This document shows, in pieces, positions 35,001 through 43,515 of a DNA stretch of 64,000 nucleotides. The position numbers and the translations under genes are program-made. The DNA lies in NCBI GenBank assembly GCA_036570425.1, contig DATCYF010000023.1, positions 186,001 to 250,000 on the forward strand. The letters are read 5' to 3'. Every line of letters starts with the position of its first letter. The stretch's first letter is position 1. This DNA comes from Rhizorhapis sp036570425 (GTDB lineage: Bacteria > Pseudomonadota > Alphaproteobacteria > Sphingomonadales > Sphingomonadaceae). Under the pieces are notes generated by a model, which saw only the letters and a list, made by a program, of their open reading frames with translations, made no database searches and was not told where the DNA came from.

Positions 35001-35711
35001 TTATTGTATCGGTTTTGCTGCACCGTTTGCCTGGGCCGCGAGTTTCAGGCGCTCATCCCATTCTTCCCGACAATCGGAACGCAGCTTCGTTTTTTTCCAG
35101 CATTTATCGTCCAGCGAAGGCAAATTCGCACGGAAGTTATAGGCAGGATTGCCAAATGCCTGTTCGCCATGTGGCACCAGTGCATTGCGAAGTTCGCCAA
35201 TACGCTTTTGAGCAAGTTGATAAAGCGTACCGCGCGGCTGGAAAATCGCATCGCGTCCGATCGAAGCGGCAGTTTCACAGAAGTTGTACTGCGCGCTGAC
35301 TGTCGAATAGCCCAGATAAATACGCGTGCCATATTGGTCGAGCGCGTTCTGCCCGCGCTTACCTTCCACCCGCTTGAAATAACTGGTTAGCGTGCTGAAG
35401 GCGTTGGCCAGTTCATCATCATGATGAGCGATCATCGCGTTGTAGTTGCTGAGTGTCAGCAAAGTGGGTTCAAACTGGCATTGCAACGCTGCCACGTTCA
35501 AACCTGCCCGCATGCTCCAAAGTAGCGCCGCGCGATATTCCGACTGTGTCGCGCCGGGAAGGGCGAAGCCAAGATTGGGTTCATTGCCTTCAACTGGCGC
35601 GGCATGAAGATCAGCCGGCTTCCAGAAAAATTGCGCTGCGGCCGGTGTCGCGAAACAGGCCATCGCGATTGCTGCCAGGGACAAATTCCGGGCCACCCTG
35701 TTGATGTTCAT
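35001..35711 (-). CDS. secreted protein of unknown function
   Basis: 236 residues from the ATG with AAGGA five bases upstream. A Sec signal peptide ends at AAAQ, giving a mature start QFFWKPADLHAAPVEGNEP. The mature part contains several cysteines (CQFEP, FCETA, KCWKK, DCREE) that could form disulfides, and is helical. I do not recognise a family. It lies 26 bases downstream of a small lipoprotein gene and is probably co-transcribed with it. Confidence 0.7.
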   Translation of the reverse strand: MNINRVARNLSLAAIAMACFATPAAAQFFWKPADLHAAPVEGNEPNLGFALPGATQSEYRAALLWSMRAGLNVAALQCQFEPTLLTLSNYNAMIAHHDDELANAFSTLTSYFKRVEGKRGQNALDQYGTRIYLGYSTVSAQYNFCETAASIGRDAIFQPRGTLYQLAQKRIGELRNALVPHGEQAFGNPAYNFRANLPSLDDKCWKKTKLRSDCREEWDERLKLAAQANGAAKPIQ

Positions 35712-35737
35712 AATTGTCCTTCTGGTCATTACTGTCA

Positions 35738-36028
35738 TTATTCCTCTGCTTCGGAGTCTACATCTTCCTCAGTGCTGGCGGCGACGCTGCTATTATCGGA
35801 TGTATCCGCTGTTGAGGGGGCGGGCGCTGCACCCGGAGCAGGAGGTAGTGCTATGCCTTCGGTCTGGACGCCGTCGAGATCGGTCATCGCATCGGTTGCC
35901 GTACCATCAACGACTTCCATGTCGCGCATGGCGACGGCCTGTTCATTATTCCCGTCCTTGCCGTCCCCGCACGCGGACAATAAAGCCGTTGCGGCGAGAA
36001 AAAACAGGGCAAGAGGGCGACAAGACAT
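35738..36028 (-). CDS. small acidic lipoprotein of unknown function
   Basis: 96 residues from MSCRPLALFFLAATALLSAC, in which LSAC is the lipobox. The mature part is low-complexity, acidic and Ala/Pro-rich, and ends SEAEE. Such sequences rarely have a fold of their own. Position between lipB and a secreted protein gene gives no functional hint. Confidence 0.6.
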   Translation of the reverse strand: MSCRPLALFFLAATALLSACGDGKDGNNEQAVAMRDMEVVDGTATDAMTDLDGVQTEGIALPPAPGAAPAPSTADTSDNSSVAASTEEDVDSEAEE

Positions 36029-36104
36029 CAATAATATTCTCCGGTTGGGCAAGGTGCCCGATCTTGATTAAAGTCAAAACCTTTAGCTCCGCATACCTCA
36101 TAGC

Positions 36105-36767
36105 TCAAGCAGGCGATTTGCACGGTCCTAACGCTGCGAGGAAATCGGGCAAATGCACCCGCAAAGCGGCGTCGAATGCTTGCATGGATGCGTTTTTTTC
36201 CAGTTGAGCAAGGCTGGTGACGGGATACTCGCTGATCCCACAGGGCACGATGCCCGAAAAATGGGACAGATCGGGAGCGATGTTGACGGCAAAGCCGTGC
36301 AGCGTCACCCATCGGCGTACGCGTACGCCAATGGCGCCGATTTTGGCCTCACGTCCATCTGGTCCATCGGTCCAGATACCGATGCGTCCCTCGGCTCGCC
36401 GTGCAGCTACGCCGAGTTCACCGAGAGCGGCAATGACCCAATCCTCCAGATTATGAACGAAGTTCCGGACATCCTTGCCGCGTGCCCCCAGATCGATCTG
36501 GATATAGCCCGTGCGCTGACCCGGTCCGTGATAGGTGTAGCGTCCGCCACGTCCTGCCTCGTAGACCGGAAATCGCTTTTCCAGCAGTTCAGCGTCGTTG
36601 GCGCTGGTGCCGGCCGTATAAAGGGGTGGGTGTTCGAGTAGCCAGATGCGCTCGCGGGCGTGCTCGTTTCGTATGGCGGCGGCTCTTTCTTCCATATCCG
36701 CAAGCGCTTCCGGATAGAGCACCAGGCCGTCGCTAATGCGCCACTCGATATTGTCGTTGGTCGTCAT
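36105..36767 (-). CDS. lipB: octanoyl-[acyl carrier protein]:protein octanoyltransferase
   Basis: 220 residues from MTTNDNIEWRI, with GGAAGGAGG directly before the ATG; a longer frame runs into the divergent membrane-protein gene. LipB motifs: RYTYHGPGQRTGYIQIDL, the catalytic Lys in AKIGAIGVRVRRW and the catalytic Cys in GIVPCGI. It moves octanoyl groups from ACP to lipoyl domains, the first step of lipoate attachment. Confidence 0.96.
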   Translation of the reverse strand: MTTNDNIEWRISDGLVLYPEALADMEERAAAIRNEHARERIWLLEHPPLYTAGTSANDAELLEKRFPVYEAGRGGRYTYHGPGQRTGYIQIDLGARGKDVRNFVHNLEDWVIAALGELGVAARRAEGRIGIWTDGPDGREAKIGAIGVRVRRWVTLHGFAVNIAPDLSHFSGIVPCGISEYPVTSLAQLEKNASMQAFDAALRVHLPDFLAALGPCKSPA

Positions 36768-36846
36768 CCTCCTTCCTTGACTCGGGCAGGGCGACAGATC
36801 AAGGTCCATCGCATTTTGGCCCACGGGCACGACAACAGGGAAACGG

Positions 36847-37635
36847 ATGAACAGACTCTCGATCGGCGCGGCCTGGGAAGAAACGCTCGCTTTTGTGAAG
36901 CGGGAAGGGACGTTGCTTTTTCCAGTGGCACTGTTGTTTCTGGCTTTGCCTGGCGTGGTGTTGCAGCTTTTGCTGCCGGACTCGATGCACCAGACGGAGC
37001 CTATGAAGGAGATAAGCGCCACGTCTCAGCTTCCACCCCAGTTTCTGCTGGGGATGGGCGTGGTTATCCTGATGGCGATGCTGGGCGCGCTCGCGCTTTA
37101 TGCGCTTGCTTTGCGTCCCGGTATCAGCGTCGCTGAGGCGATCCAGCTTGCATTTCGGCGCTTGCCCGTGCTGATCGGATCGGCGCTGCTGTTGGTGGCC
37201 GGCTTTATTGGCATAGCGATTGTGCTGTCGCTCATTGGCGGCATAGTGGCTGGCGTGATTGGAATTGGACCAGCGATGTCGGCTCTGGTCCTGGTCACTG
37301 TTCCGATTTTGCTGTTCTTCTCTGTTCGCCTCATCCTGCTCAATGCGGTGGTGCTGCATGAGCCGGTGAATTCTGTTGAGGCAATCCGGCGTAGCTGGCG
37401 ATTGTCTGCGGGGCTGTTCTGGAAGTTGCTTGGCTTCATATTTGTGCTGCTCATACTGGTCCTGGTGGTCCAGCTTGTCTCCCAGATCTTGTTTGGCATA
37501 ATGGGCAGTGTTTTGGGCGGCTCGATATTGGGAGAGTTGTTCGCGGGTCTGGGCGTTGCGGTGGTCAGCGCGATTATCCAGGTTTATTATCTGATTATGA
37601 CATGCCGGATATACAGGCAGTTGGCGGAACGCTGA
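36847..37635 (+). CDS. multi-pass membrane protein of unknown function
   Basis: 262 residues with about six hydrophobic helices. The pattern (long N-terminal amphipathic stretch IGAAWEETLAFVKREGTLLF, then VRLILLNAVVLHEPVNSVEAIRRSWRL) resembles the membrane domain found in glycerophosphodiester phosphodiesterase-type and YciC-like proteins. No catalytic motif is visible. Divergent from lipB. A general membrane-integrity role is possible but not shown. Confidence 0.75.
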   Translation: MNRLSIGAAWEETLAFVKREGTLLFPVALLFLALPGVVLQLLLPDSMHQTEPMKEISATSQLPPQFLLGMGVVILMAMLGALALYALALRPGISVAEAIQLAFRRLPVLIGSALLLVAGFIGIAIVLSLIGGIVAGVIGIGPAMSALVLVTVPILLFFSVRLILLNAVVLHEPVNSVEAIRRSWRLSAGLFWKLLGFIFVLLILVLVVQLVSQILFGIMGSVLGGSILGELFAGLGVAVVSAIIQVYYLIMTCRIYRQLAER

Positions 37636-37667
37636 TTTCTGGATTGTGGCCATGCCACCGCTCGGAC

Positions 37668-38060
37668 TCAGGATGAACGTTGCAGCGCTTCGGCTAACCG
37701 TCGGCTGATAATTTTCAGTTCGCCCAGCAGGTCGACCGTTGCCTGCCGGTTTTCCTCAGTAGTGCTTAGGTCCACGAAACTCTCTGGTGCAGTGACATTA
37801 ACGCTAGAGTTGGCCGGTGCATTCCCATCGGCCAGCGCTTTTAGGGCGCCCTTGACGGTGTATCCCTCAACATAAAGCAGATGATGGATCTGCCGGGCGA
37901 TTTCAACATCCGCTGGGCGATAATAGCGTCGATTGCCGGAGCGCTGCAAAGGCTTCAATTGCGGAAAGCGGCTTTCCCAATAGCGCAATATATGCTGCGG
38001 CAAATTCAGTTCTTTTGCCAGTTCGCCAATTGTCAGAAATGCCCCGTCAGCTTTGCTCAT
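37668..38060 (-). CDS. MerR-family transcriptional regulator
   Basis: 130 residues from MSKADGAFLTIGELAKELNL. N-terminal winged helix-turn-helix of the MerR type (LTIGELAKELNLPQHILRYW, then ESRFPQLKPLQRSGNRRYYR), followed by a helical dimerisation part. No metal-binding cysteines at the C-terminus, so it is not a metal sensor. It follows ihfA; the rpmF-plsX-fabH-ihfA-merR order is common in alphaproteobacteria. Confidence 0.9.
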   Translation of the reverse strand: MSKADGAFLTIGELAKELNLPQHILRYWESRFPQLKPLQRSGNRRYYRPADVEIARQIHHLLYVEGYTVKGALKALADGNAPANSSVNVTAPESFVDLSTTEENRQATVDLLGELKIISRRLAEALQRSS

Positions 38061-38115
38061 GCCGACAGGCTGCACTAGAGGATAGCAGTGCGTCAACCGT
38101 CAGTTTCTGAAAGAC

Positions 38116-38415
38116 CTAATCGGTTCCGGCGATCCGATCGCGCATGGACTGTGAAGCGCGGAAGGTAAGAACTCGACGGGGCGAAATCGGGACTTCCACG
38201 CCAGTCTTTGGATTTCGGCCGATTCTCTGCGTTTTGTCGCGCAAAACGAATGTGCCGAAGCCCGAAATTTTTACATTTTCTCCCTCGGCCAGCGCACTGC
38301 TCATATGGTCGAGTATGGATTCGACCATTTGCGCGGACTCCGCACGGGACAGGCCTATTGTCCGATTCAGCGTTTCAGCCAGATCGGCACGCGTCAACGT
38401 CTGCTGAGACGCCAT
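38116..38415 (-). CDS. ihfA: integration host factor alpha subunit
   Basis: 99 residues from MASQQTLTRADLAETLNRTI. Bacterial DNA-bending HU/IHF fold with the arm GRNPKTGVEVPISPRRVLTF, whose Pro at the tip (ISPRR) is the DNA-intercalating position. The LTRADLAETL start and the R-N-P-K-T-G arm indicate IHF alpha rather than HU. It bends DNA at promoters and recombination sites with IhfB. Confidence 0.94.
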   Translation of the reverse strand: MASQQTLTRADLAETLNRTIGLSRAESAQMVESILDHMSSALAEGENVKISGFGTFVLRDKTQRIGRNPKTGVEVPISPRRVLTFRASQSMRDRIAGTD

Positions 38416-38572
38416 GCTTTCCCCCACCAGTTTGACGGACCCACAGGGCCCGTCCTAAAATCCCCGGAAGATTAATGTTACTTTTCGGTTAACTTTGCAA
38501 TGGGGATTGCGGTCATGGTGCATGCTTGGAACATCACAGTCCCAATCAGGGACGTTCCCGCAAATGCATGAA

Positions 38573-39532
38573 CTAATAGCGCAAAACCGACGCGCCCCAT
38601 GTGAACCCGCCGCCCATTGCTTCCAACACAATGATATCGCCCGGCTTGATCCGCCCCTCACGAATGGCGGTATCCAGCGCTAATGGCACGGAGGCTGCGG
38701 AAGTGTTGGCATGACGGTCCACCGTCATCACCACCTTTTCCGGAGCAAGACCCAACTTGCGTGCGGTTGCGTCCAAAATCCGCGCATTGGCCTGATGCGG
38801 CACGACCCAGTCGACGTCCTTGGCGGTAAGGTCCGCAAGGTCCAGCGCTTCGACCATTACGCTTGCGAGCTTGCTGACGGCGTGTCGAAAAACTTCCTGA
38901 CCCCGCATCCGCAGTTTGCCGACAGTGCCAGTCGTTGAAGGGCCGCCGTCAACATAGAGCAACTCATTATAGCGTCCGTCGGCATGGAGCTTGGTCGCCA
39001 ATATGCCGCGCCCGTCCTCTGCAGGGCCCAACACTGCGGCGCCTGCGCCATCGCCGAAGAGAACGCAGGTCGTGCGATCCTCCCAATCCAGAATGCGACT
39101 GAAGGTTTCTGCTCCGATGACCAATGCGTTCTGCGCCGATCCTGCCCGGATCATGCTTTCCGCCACCGAAAGGGCATAGAGGAAGCCGGAGCAAACGGCG
39201 GCGACGTCAAAGGCGACACAATCCGCGATGCCAAGCGCGGCCTGCACCTTGGTCGCGCTGGCTGGAAAGGTCTGGTCCGGTGTGGCGGTCGCCAGAACGA
39301 TCAGGTCGATGTCGCCGGGCTTCATTCCCGCTGCGTCGATCGCCTTGAGGCTGGCTTCAATTGCCAGCGTAGCGGTGGTTTCGCCTTCGCCCGCTATGTG
39401 CCGAGCACGAATGCCGGTGCGCTCAACGATCCATTCGTCGCTCGTGTCGATTCTTTGCGCCAATTCCTGATTGGTGACACGGGTCTTGGGCAGGGCCGAA
39501 CCCGTTCCAAGCAAGGCGGCGCGACGCGTCAT
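38573..39532 (-). CDS. fabH: beta-ketoacyl-ACP synthase III
   Basis: 319 residues. The catalytic triad is visible: Cys114 in FDVAAVCSGFLYAL, His in WVVPHQANARIL and Asn in VDRHANTSAASVPLAL. It condenses acetyl-CoA with malonyl-ACP to begin each fatty acid. The start overlaps the plsX stop by four bases. The 157 bases to ihfA hold no clear signal. Confidence 0.97.
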   Translation of the reverse strand: MTRRAALLGTGSALPKTRVTNQELAQRIDTSDEWIVERTGIRARHIAGEGETTATLAIEASLKAIDAAGMKPGDIDLIVLATATPDQTFPASATKVQAALGIADCVAFDVAAVCSGFLYALSVAESMIRAGSAQNALVIGAETFSRILDWEDRTTCVLFGDGAGAAVLGPAEDGRGILATKLHADGRYNELLYVDGGPSTTGTVGKLRMRGQEVFRHAVSKLASVMVEALDLADLTAKDVDWVVPHQANARILDATARKLGLAPEKVVMTVDRHANTSAASVPLALDTAIREGRIKPGDIIVLEAMGGGFTWGASVLRY

Positions 39533-40587
39533 GATGCAGGCGACTCCGATGGAAAATGCGCCCGGAAGTTATCGAGGTCTTCCGTAATGCGCTGGGTAAT
39601 GTTTTCGCGCAGCAATTTGGCCGCGACGTGGACGGCATTGGCGACGCCTTTGGCGTCTGCGCTGCCATGGCTTTTGACAACGACGCCGTTAAGACCAAGG
39701 AAAACCGCACCGTTGTGGTTATTCGGATCCAGATGCACTTTTAGCATATGTAGTGCGGGGCGGGAAAGAAGAAAGCCCGCCTTGGACCGCAATGAACTCG
39801 TAAATGAGCGTTTCAGGAGGTCGGTGACGAACCGGGCCGTCCCCTCCGCAGTCTTGAGCGCGATATTGCCAGCAAAGCCTTCAGTCACGATCACGTCGGT
39901 TTCGCCGGATGCGAGTTTGTCACCCTCGATAAAGCCATCGAACTGCATGGGAAGCGTGGTCGCTGCACGCAGCATGGCTGCTGCCTCACGAATTTCGCCG
40001 GTGCCCTTTAATTCCTCGGTGCCGATGTTGAGGAGGCGAACGCGGGGGCGCTCCAGATCCAGCGCCGAACGCGCGTAAGCCGCGCCCATAACCGCGAACT
40101 GCACCAGATTCTGCGTATCCGATTCCGTATTGGCGCCGAGATCCAGCATGACCAGATCATTCTCGCCCAGCGTCGGGAGCAGCGCAGCCAGTGCAGGCCG
40201 GTCGATTCCAGGCATGGTACGCAAAGCCAGCTTCGCCATAGCCATCAGCGCGCCAGTATTGCCCGCCGAAACAGCCGCGCCTGCTTCCCCTGCCTTCACC
40301 GCCGTAATGGCGAGGCCCATGGATGATTTTTTGGAATTACGCAGCGCCTGACTGGGCTTGTCGGTGGCGGCGACGACTTGATCAGTGTGAAAGACTTCCG
40401 AAGCCGCGCGCAGGTTCGGGTGATTGTCGAGCGCTGCCTTTATTCGGGTTTCATCGCCATAAAGATTGAATTGAAGGCCTTCATGACGATGCCGGGCCAG
40501 CGCCACGCCAGCGATCATGACGCGCACGCCTTCATCACCGCCCATCGCGTCTATTGCGATTCGCGGCCCTGCCCCCACTTCCGTCAA
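39529..40587 (-). CDS. plsX: phosphate acyltransferase PlsX
   Basis: 352 residues. Start IAIDAMGGDEGVRVMIAG and the blocks SAGNTGALMAMAKLAL, LDLGANTESDTQNLVQFA, VTEGFAGNIALKTAEG are characteristic. It makes acyl-phosphate from acyl-ACP for PlsY, linking fatty-acid and phospholipid synthesis. It follows rpmF by 24 bases and is translationally coupled to fabH. Confidence 0.97.
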   Translation of the reverse strand: MTEVGAGPRIAIDAMGGDEGVRVMIAGVALARHRHEGLQFNLYGDETRIKAALDNHPNLRAASEVFHTDQVVAATDKPSQALRNSKKSSMGLAITAVKAGEAGAAVSAGNTGALMAMAKLALRTMPGIDRPALAALLPTLGENDLVMLDLGANTESDTQNLVQFAVMGAAYARSALDLERPRVRLLNIGTEELKGTGEIREAAAMLRAATTLPMQFDGFIEGDKLASGETDVIVTEGFAGNIALKTAEGTARFVTDLLKRSFTSSLRSKAGFLLSRPALHMLKVHLDPNNHNGAVFLGLNGVVVKSHGSADAKGVANAVHVAAKLLRENITQRITEDLDNFRAHFPSESPAS

Positions 40588-40611
40588 CTCCTCGTGCGAA
40601 CCGCCGCCAGC

Positions 40612-40791
40612 TTACGCTCCGACAGCAATGATTTCTCGACCGTTATAATGGCCGCAGGCACCGCACAAATTGTGGGGACGCTTCAGTTCGCCGCAGTTCA
40701 AGCATTCCTGAAAAGCTTCGACACGAAGCGAATCATGTGAACGGCGCATGCCGCGCTTGGATGGCGAAGTTTTCCTTTTGGGGACGGCCAT
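40612..40791 (-). CDS. rpmF: 50S ribosomal protein L32
   Basis: 59 residues, read directly from the minus strand. It begins MAVPKRKTSPSKRGMRRSHD and carries the zinc-binding pair of CxxC motifs, CLNC and CGAC, followed by the L32 ending HYNGREIIAV. First gene of the L32-PlsX-FabH group conserved in bacteria. Upstream on the minus strand is an AT-rich promoter-like stretch (TATTATTATAGAG, about 40814-40826). Confidence 0.96.
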   Translation of the reverse strand: MAVPKRKTSPSKRGMRRSHDSLRVEAFQECLNCGELKRPHNLCGACGHYNGREIIAVGA

Positions 40792-41016
40792 GTCGGTACC
40801 TGTTCCGGTTCTCTATAATAATACAAATATCATGCGATAGGCCGACATGTGCTTCTGGCGCAAAACGGCCTTTTCAGGCCGCAGGCCAGTGCGGCCGGAC
40901 AATCGCGAGCGAAAGGCGCGTATAGCGCTTTTTCCGCCTGTTGCAAGCTAATCCTTGCCCATTCAGGCCGCTACATGCCAACTACCAGCCCAGGGAAATA
41001 CAGGGAGAGGAGAGGC

Positions 41017-41445
41017 ATGCTGTTGCCCATCACACTTACATTCGCAGCCACTGCGGCTTTGCTCAACCTGTTGCTGGCGATACGGGTCTCGCGGTTGCGG
41101 GTCGCGTACAAGATCTTGCATGGCGATGGCGGCAATGTAGCGCTAGCCCGACGAATGCGCGCCCATGCAAATTATATCGAATATACGCCGTTCATCCTGA
41201 TTCTGGCCGGGCTTGTCGAACTGGCGCGAGGCAGTGAGGCCTGGCTATGGATCGTGGCGCTTGTCTATATTGTGGGCCGTGCGCTTCACGCCTTCGGCAT
41301 GGACAAGGATTTTCCTTCCAAGTTGCGCCAGTTTGGCGTGCTCGTCACGTGGGCCACGCTGCTTATCCTCGCTGGCGTAGCGCTCTATTCCGCCTATCAA
41401 TCGCCCGATCGTGAACTTCCGCCTGCTGCGGGCATTCACGTTTAG
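41017..41445 (+). CDS. MAPEG-family membrane protein
   Basis: 142 residues from the ATG preceded by GGAGAGGAGAGG. Four membrane helices. The block VALARRMRAHANYIEYTPFI matches the MAPEG family (microsomal glutathione-transferase-like; the bacterial YecN group), in which Arg and Asn/Glu residues of helix 2 face the active site. Substrate unknown. Convergent with the metallo-hydrolase gene. Confidence 0.9.
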   Translation: MLLPITLTFAATAALLNLLLAIRVSRLRVAYKILHGDGGNVALARRMRAHANYIEYTPFILILAGLVELARGSEAWLWIVALVYIVGRALHAFGMDKDFPSKLRQFGVLVTWATLLILAGVALYSAYQSPDRELPPAAGIHV

Positions 41446-41452
41446 GAGCGGA

Positions 41453-42115
41453 TCAGCCGATCCCCGTTACCTGATCGCCCACGAATGGATTGTTCTGCCG
41501 CTCATGCGCGAAATTGCTCATTGGGCCGTGGCCCGGCACGAAAGCCGTTTCGTCTCCCAATGGCCAGAGCTTTTGTGTGATCGCATCAATCAGATCCTGA
41601 TGATTGCCGAGCGGAAAGTCAGTCCGGCCGATCGATCCCTGAAACAAAACATCGCCCACGATCGCCAGTTTTGAGGGCGCATGATGGAATACTACATGAC
41701 CTGGCGTGTGGCCGGGGCAGTGTATCACGTCGAGAGACAGATTGCCGACGGTAACCTTGTCGCCATCATTCAACCAGCGATCAGGTTCGAAAACCGCTCC
41801 ATTAACTCCATAGCTGCGGCCGTCTTCCCCCAGCCGGGAAATCCAGAAGCGATCCGCCTCATGCGGGCCTTCTATGGACACACCGAGTTCCTTCGCCAGC
41901 GTGCCGGCTTCTCCGCAATGGTCAATATGGCCGTGGGTAATGAGAATTTTCTCGATCTCCACGCCATGTTGGGATGCTGCAGCCTTCAGCCGACCGAGAT
42001 CGCCGCCAGGATCGACGAATGCGCCCTTGCTCGTGGACGTGCACCACAGCAATGTGCAGTTCTGCTGCAATGGCGTTACGGGGATGATAGCGGCTTTGAG
42101 AGGCGGTGTGGTCAT
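41453..42115 (-). CDS. MBL-fold metallo-hydrolase (glyoxalase II-like)
   Basis: 220 residues from MTTPPLKAAIIPVTPLQQNC; the longer frame runs into the S24 gene. The metal-binding signature LITHGHIDHCGEAG (HxHxDH), a second His in VIHCPGHTPGHVVFHH and an Asp in AIVGDVLFQGSIGRTDF are intact. It resembles the YcbL/glyoxalase II group that hydrolyses thioesters such as S-lactoylglutathione. The substrate is not proven. Confidence 0.9.
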   Translation of the reverse strand: MTTPPLKAAIIPVTPLQQNCTLLWCTSTSKGAFVDPGGDLGRLKAAASQHGVEIEKILITHGHIDHCGEAGTLAKELGVSIEGPHEADRFWISRLGEDGRSYGVNGAVFEPDRWLNDGDKVTVGNLSLDVIHCPGHTPGHVVFHHAPSKLAIVGDVLFQGSIGRTDFPLGNHQDLIDAITQKLWPLGDETAFVPGHGPMSNFAHERQNNPFVGDQVTGIG

Positions 42116-42162
42116 GAGCGCACAAATGGCGAACCTGGCCGCCTGGTACAAGTCCTTTGCCT

Positions 42163-42834
42163 CTATCCCACGCGCCTTCCCGTCCAGATCACGCGACCGA
42201 TCACGTTGACGAGCGCAGGATCGATGTCCTCCCAAACCGGATAATTGGGGTTATCACTGCGAATAGAGAATTTGCCCTTTATAAGTCCCAGCGCCACTCG
42301 CTTCACCATCAGCGTGTCGTCCATGCGCAACACATAAATGCCATCGCGCAGCCGCGCCGCGCCATCCATCCTGTCGACCATGATCTCGTCGCCATGGGAG
42401 AGGGTGGGACTCATGGAATCTCCGTCTACGCGAATCATCGATAGCCCGGCAGGATTGGCGCCCATATCGCGCAGCCATTTTTCATCGAACGCCATGCGTC
42501 CGGCCGGACGCTCCGTTTGATCCAGCGAGCCCGCGCCGGCTGATGCGCCCAGATCATATTGCGGTACCAGAACCATGCGAGCACGATTCTTGTTTCGTCC
42601 GGCTATGGCAGGGGAGGGTGTATCAGCCGGACCGCCCAATAGCTGCTCATCCACGCCGAAATAGCGTGCGAGCGTTCGTCGGTCCGTTTCGCTCAGCTTC
42701 CTGGGCGTACCACGCTTGATATATTGCTGAATGTAGGACGGATTGCGACCGATGAGTCGCGACAGCGCGTCATAATTTTCCCGGCGCTCGTGTATGAGCC
42801 GTTCGAGAAACTCCCGGGCACGCGAATTTTCCAT
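42163..42834 (-). CDS. S24-family (LexA/CI-like) repressor
   Basis: 223 residues. An N-terminal helix-turn-helix region (YDALSRLIGRNPSYIQQYIK) and a C-terminal LexA-type peptidase with the catalytic Ser140 in VDGDSMSPTLSHGDE and Lys178 in DDTLMVKRV. A possible self-cleavage Ala-Gly pair lies in GASAGAGS (about 98-102). It stops 47 bases before the metallo-hydrolase and is divergent from two small genes across a repeat operator. No Shine-Dalgarno precedes the ATG. Not LexA itself by its HTH; a phage-type or stress repressor is likely. Confidence 0.92.
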   Translation of the reverse strand: MENSRAREFLERLIHERRENYDALSRLIGRNPSYIQQYIKRGTPRKLSETDRRTLARYFGVDEQLLGGPADTPSPAIAGRNKNRARMVLVPQYDLGASAGAGSLDQTERPAGRMAFDEKWLRDMGANPAGLSMIRVDGDSMSPTLSHGDEIMVDRMDGAARLRDGIYVLRMDDTLMVKRVALGLIKGKFSIRSDNPNYPVWEDIDPALVNVIGRVIWTGRRVG

Positions 42835-42840
42835 AGCTAA

Positions 42841-42869
42841 TATGTACAGATAGGAATTTTCCTAGACAA
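42841..42869 (-). promoter_or_regulatory. predicted promoter of the S24 repressor gene
   Basis: On the minus strand, TTGTCT (42869-42864) and TACATA (42846-42841) are spaced by 17 bases. The 14-bp palindrome TAGGAATTTTCCTA lies in the spacer. The start of transcription would fall at or very near the A of the repressor ATG (42834), predicting a leaderless mRNA. Confidence 0.5.
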
Positions 42870-42903
42870 GTAGGAAAATGAATCTGAAATAGGAAAAAAC
42901 CTA
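42851..42903. promoter_or_regulatory. three-copy TAGGAA operator between divergent genes
   Basis: TAGGAATTTTCCTA (42851-42864, perfect palindrome), TAGGAAAATG (42871-42880, half site) and TAGGAAAAAACCTA (42890-42903, palindromic ends). They begin 20 and 19 bases apart, so they face the same side of the helix. This arrangement is typical of cooperative CI/LexA-like repressor binding and is the likely target of the S24 protein. Confidence 0.72.
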
Positions 42904-42928
42904 TTGCGATTCGATAAGGAGAAAGATC

Positions 42929-43117
42929 GTGCACTTACGGCGATCCGTTGAAAAATTCCTCAGCCAAACCGGTATGGCTCCCACCCGTTTCGGCCGTGAC
43001 GCAGCACGCGACCCACGCTTGGTGTTCGATCTGCGAAACGGCCGGGAACCGGGAGATCGCGTGAAAAGACGTGTAGAACATTTCATGAACATTTATGGGC
43101 AGGAGAAGCAACGATGA
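42929..43117 (+). CDS. small DNA-binding-like protein of unknown function
   Basis: 62 residues from a GTG with AAGGAG eight bases upstream. The sequence (SVEKFLSQTGMAPTRFGRDA, then DPRLVFDLRNGREPG and RVEHFM) has the look of a minimal helix-turn-helix, similar to short XRE-like proteins seen in alphaproteobacteria. It is controlled by the operator shared with the S24 repressor and overlaps the next gene by ATGA. Function unknown; a Cro-like counterpart is conceivable but unproven. Confidence 0.75.
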   Translation: MHLRRSVEKFLSQTGMAPTRFGRDAARDPRLVFDLRNGREPGDRVKRRVEHFMNIYGQEKQR

Positions 43118-43449
43118 GGCGGACGAGCAAGAGCGATCCTCACAGGCGGCTTCTTCGTGCTTTGCTGGAGATGGCAGGACCGGAGACAGAGCCGATCGGC
43201 TCTTCAAGCCGCTCCTGGGCCAGCGTGACCTTCACGGGGGCGCAGCACGAGTTCGAACTTTTCCTCATGGGAAAAGATGCTCATGATCGGGCCAACAAAC
43301 TGGCCGAGTGTCTGCCGGAGGCGGAATTCGTTGTGGCGGGCCATATCGTAGTCGACGCGACAGTGGATCGGCTTTCATGCAGCCAAGGGGATGCGGGGGA
43401 GCCACTGGCCTTCATGACGGTGTCGCTATTGACGGTTGAAGATTGGTAG
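43114..43449 (+). CDS. unknown protein translationally coupled to the small HTH-like gene
   Basis: 111 residues, starting inside the previous stop (ATGA). The N-terminus is basic and helical (RRTSKSDPHRRLLRALLEMA). The rest alternates strands and helices (SWASVTFTGAQHEFELFLMG, ECLPEAEFVVAGHIVVDATV), suggesting a small alpha-beta fold. No known family recognised. As second gene of the S24-controlled pair it probably shares its function. Confidence 0.7.
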   Translation: MRRTSKSDPHRRLLRALLEMAGPETEPIGSSSRSWASVTFTGAQHEFELFLMGKDAHDRANKLAECLPEAEFVVAGHIVVDATVDRLSCSQGDAGEPLAFMTVSLLTVEDW

Positions 43450-43515
43450 TGATTTCCGCGCGCTATTCGCGGTCTTGGCCTGAGTATGAGGCTAGACCCC
43501 GCTTCCAAGAGGTGC

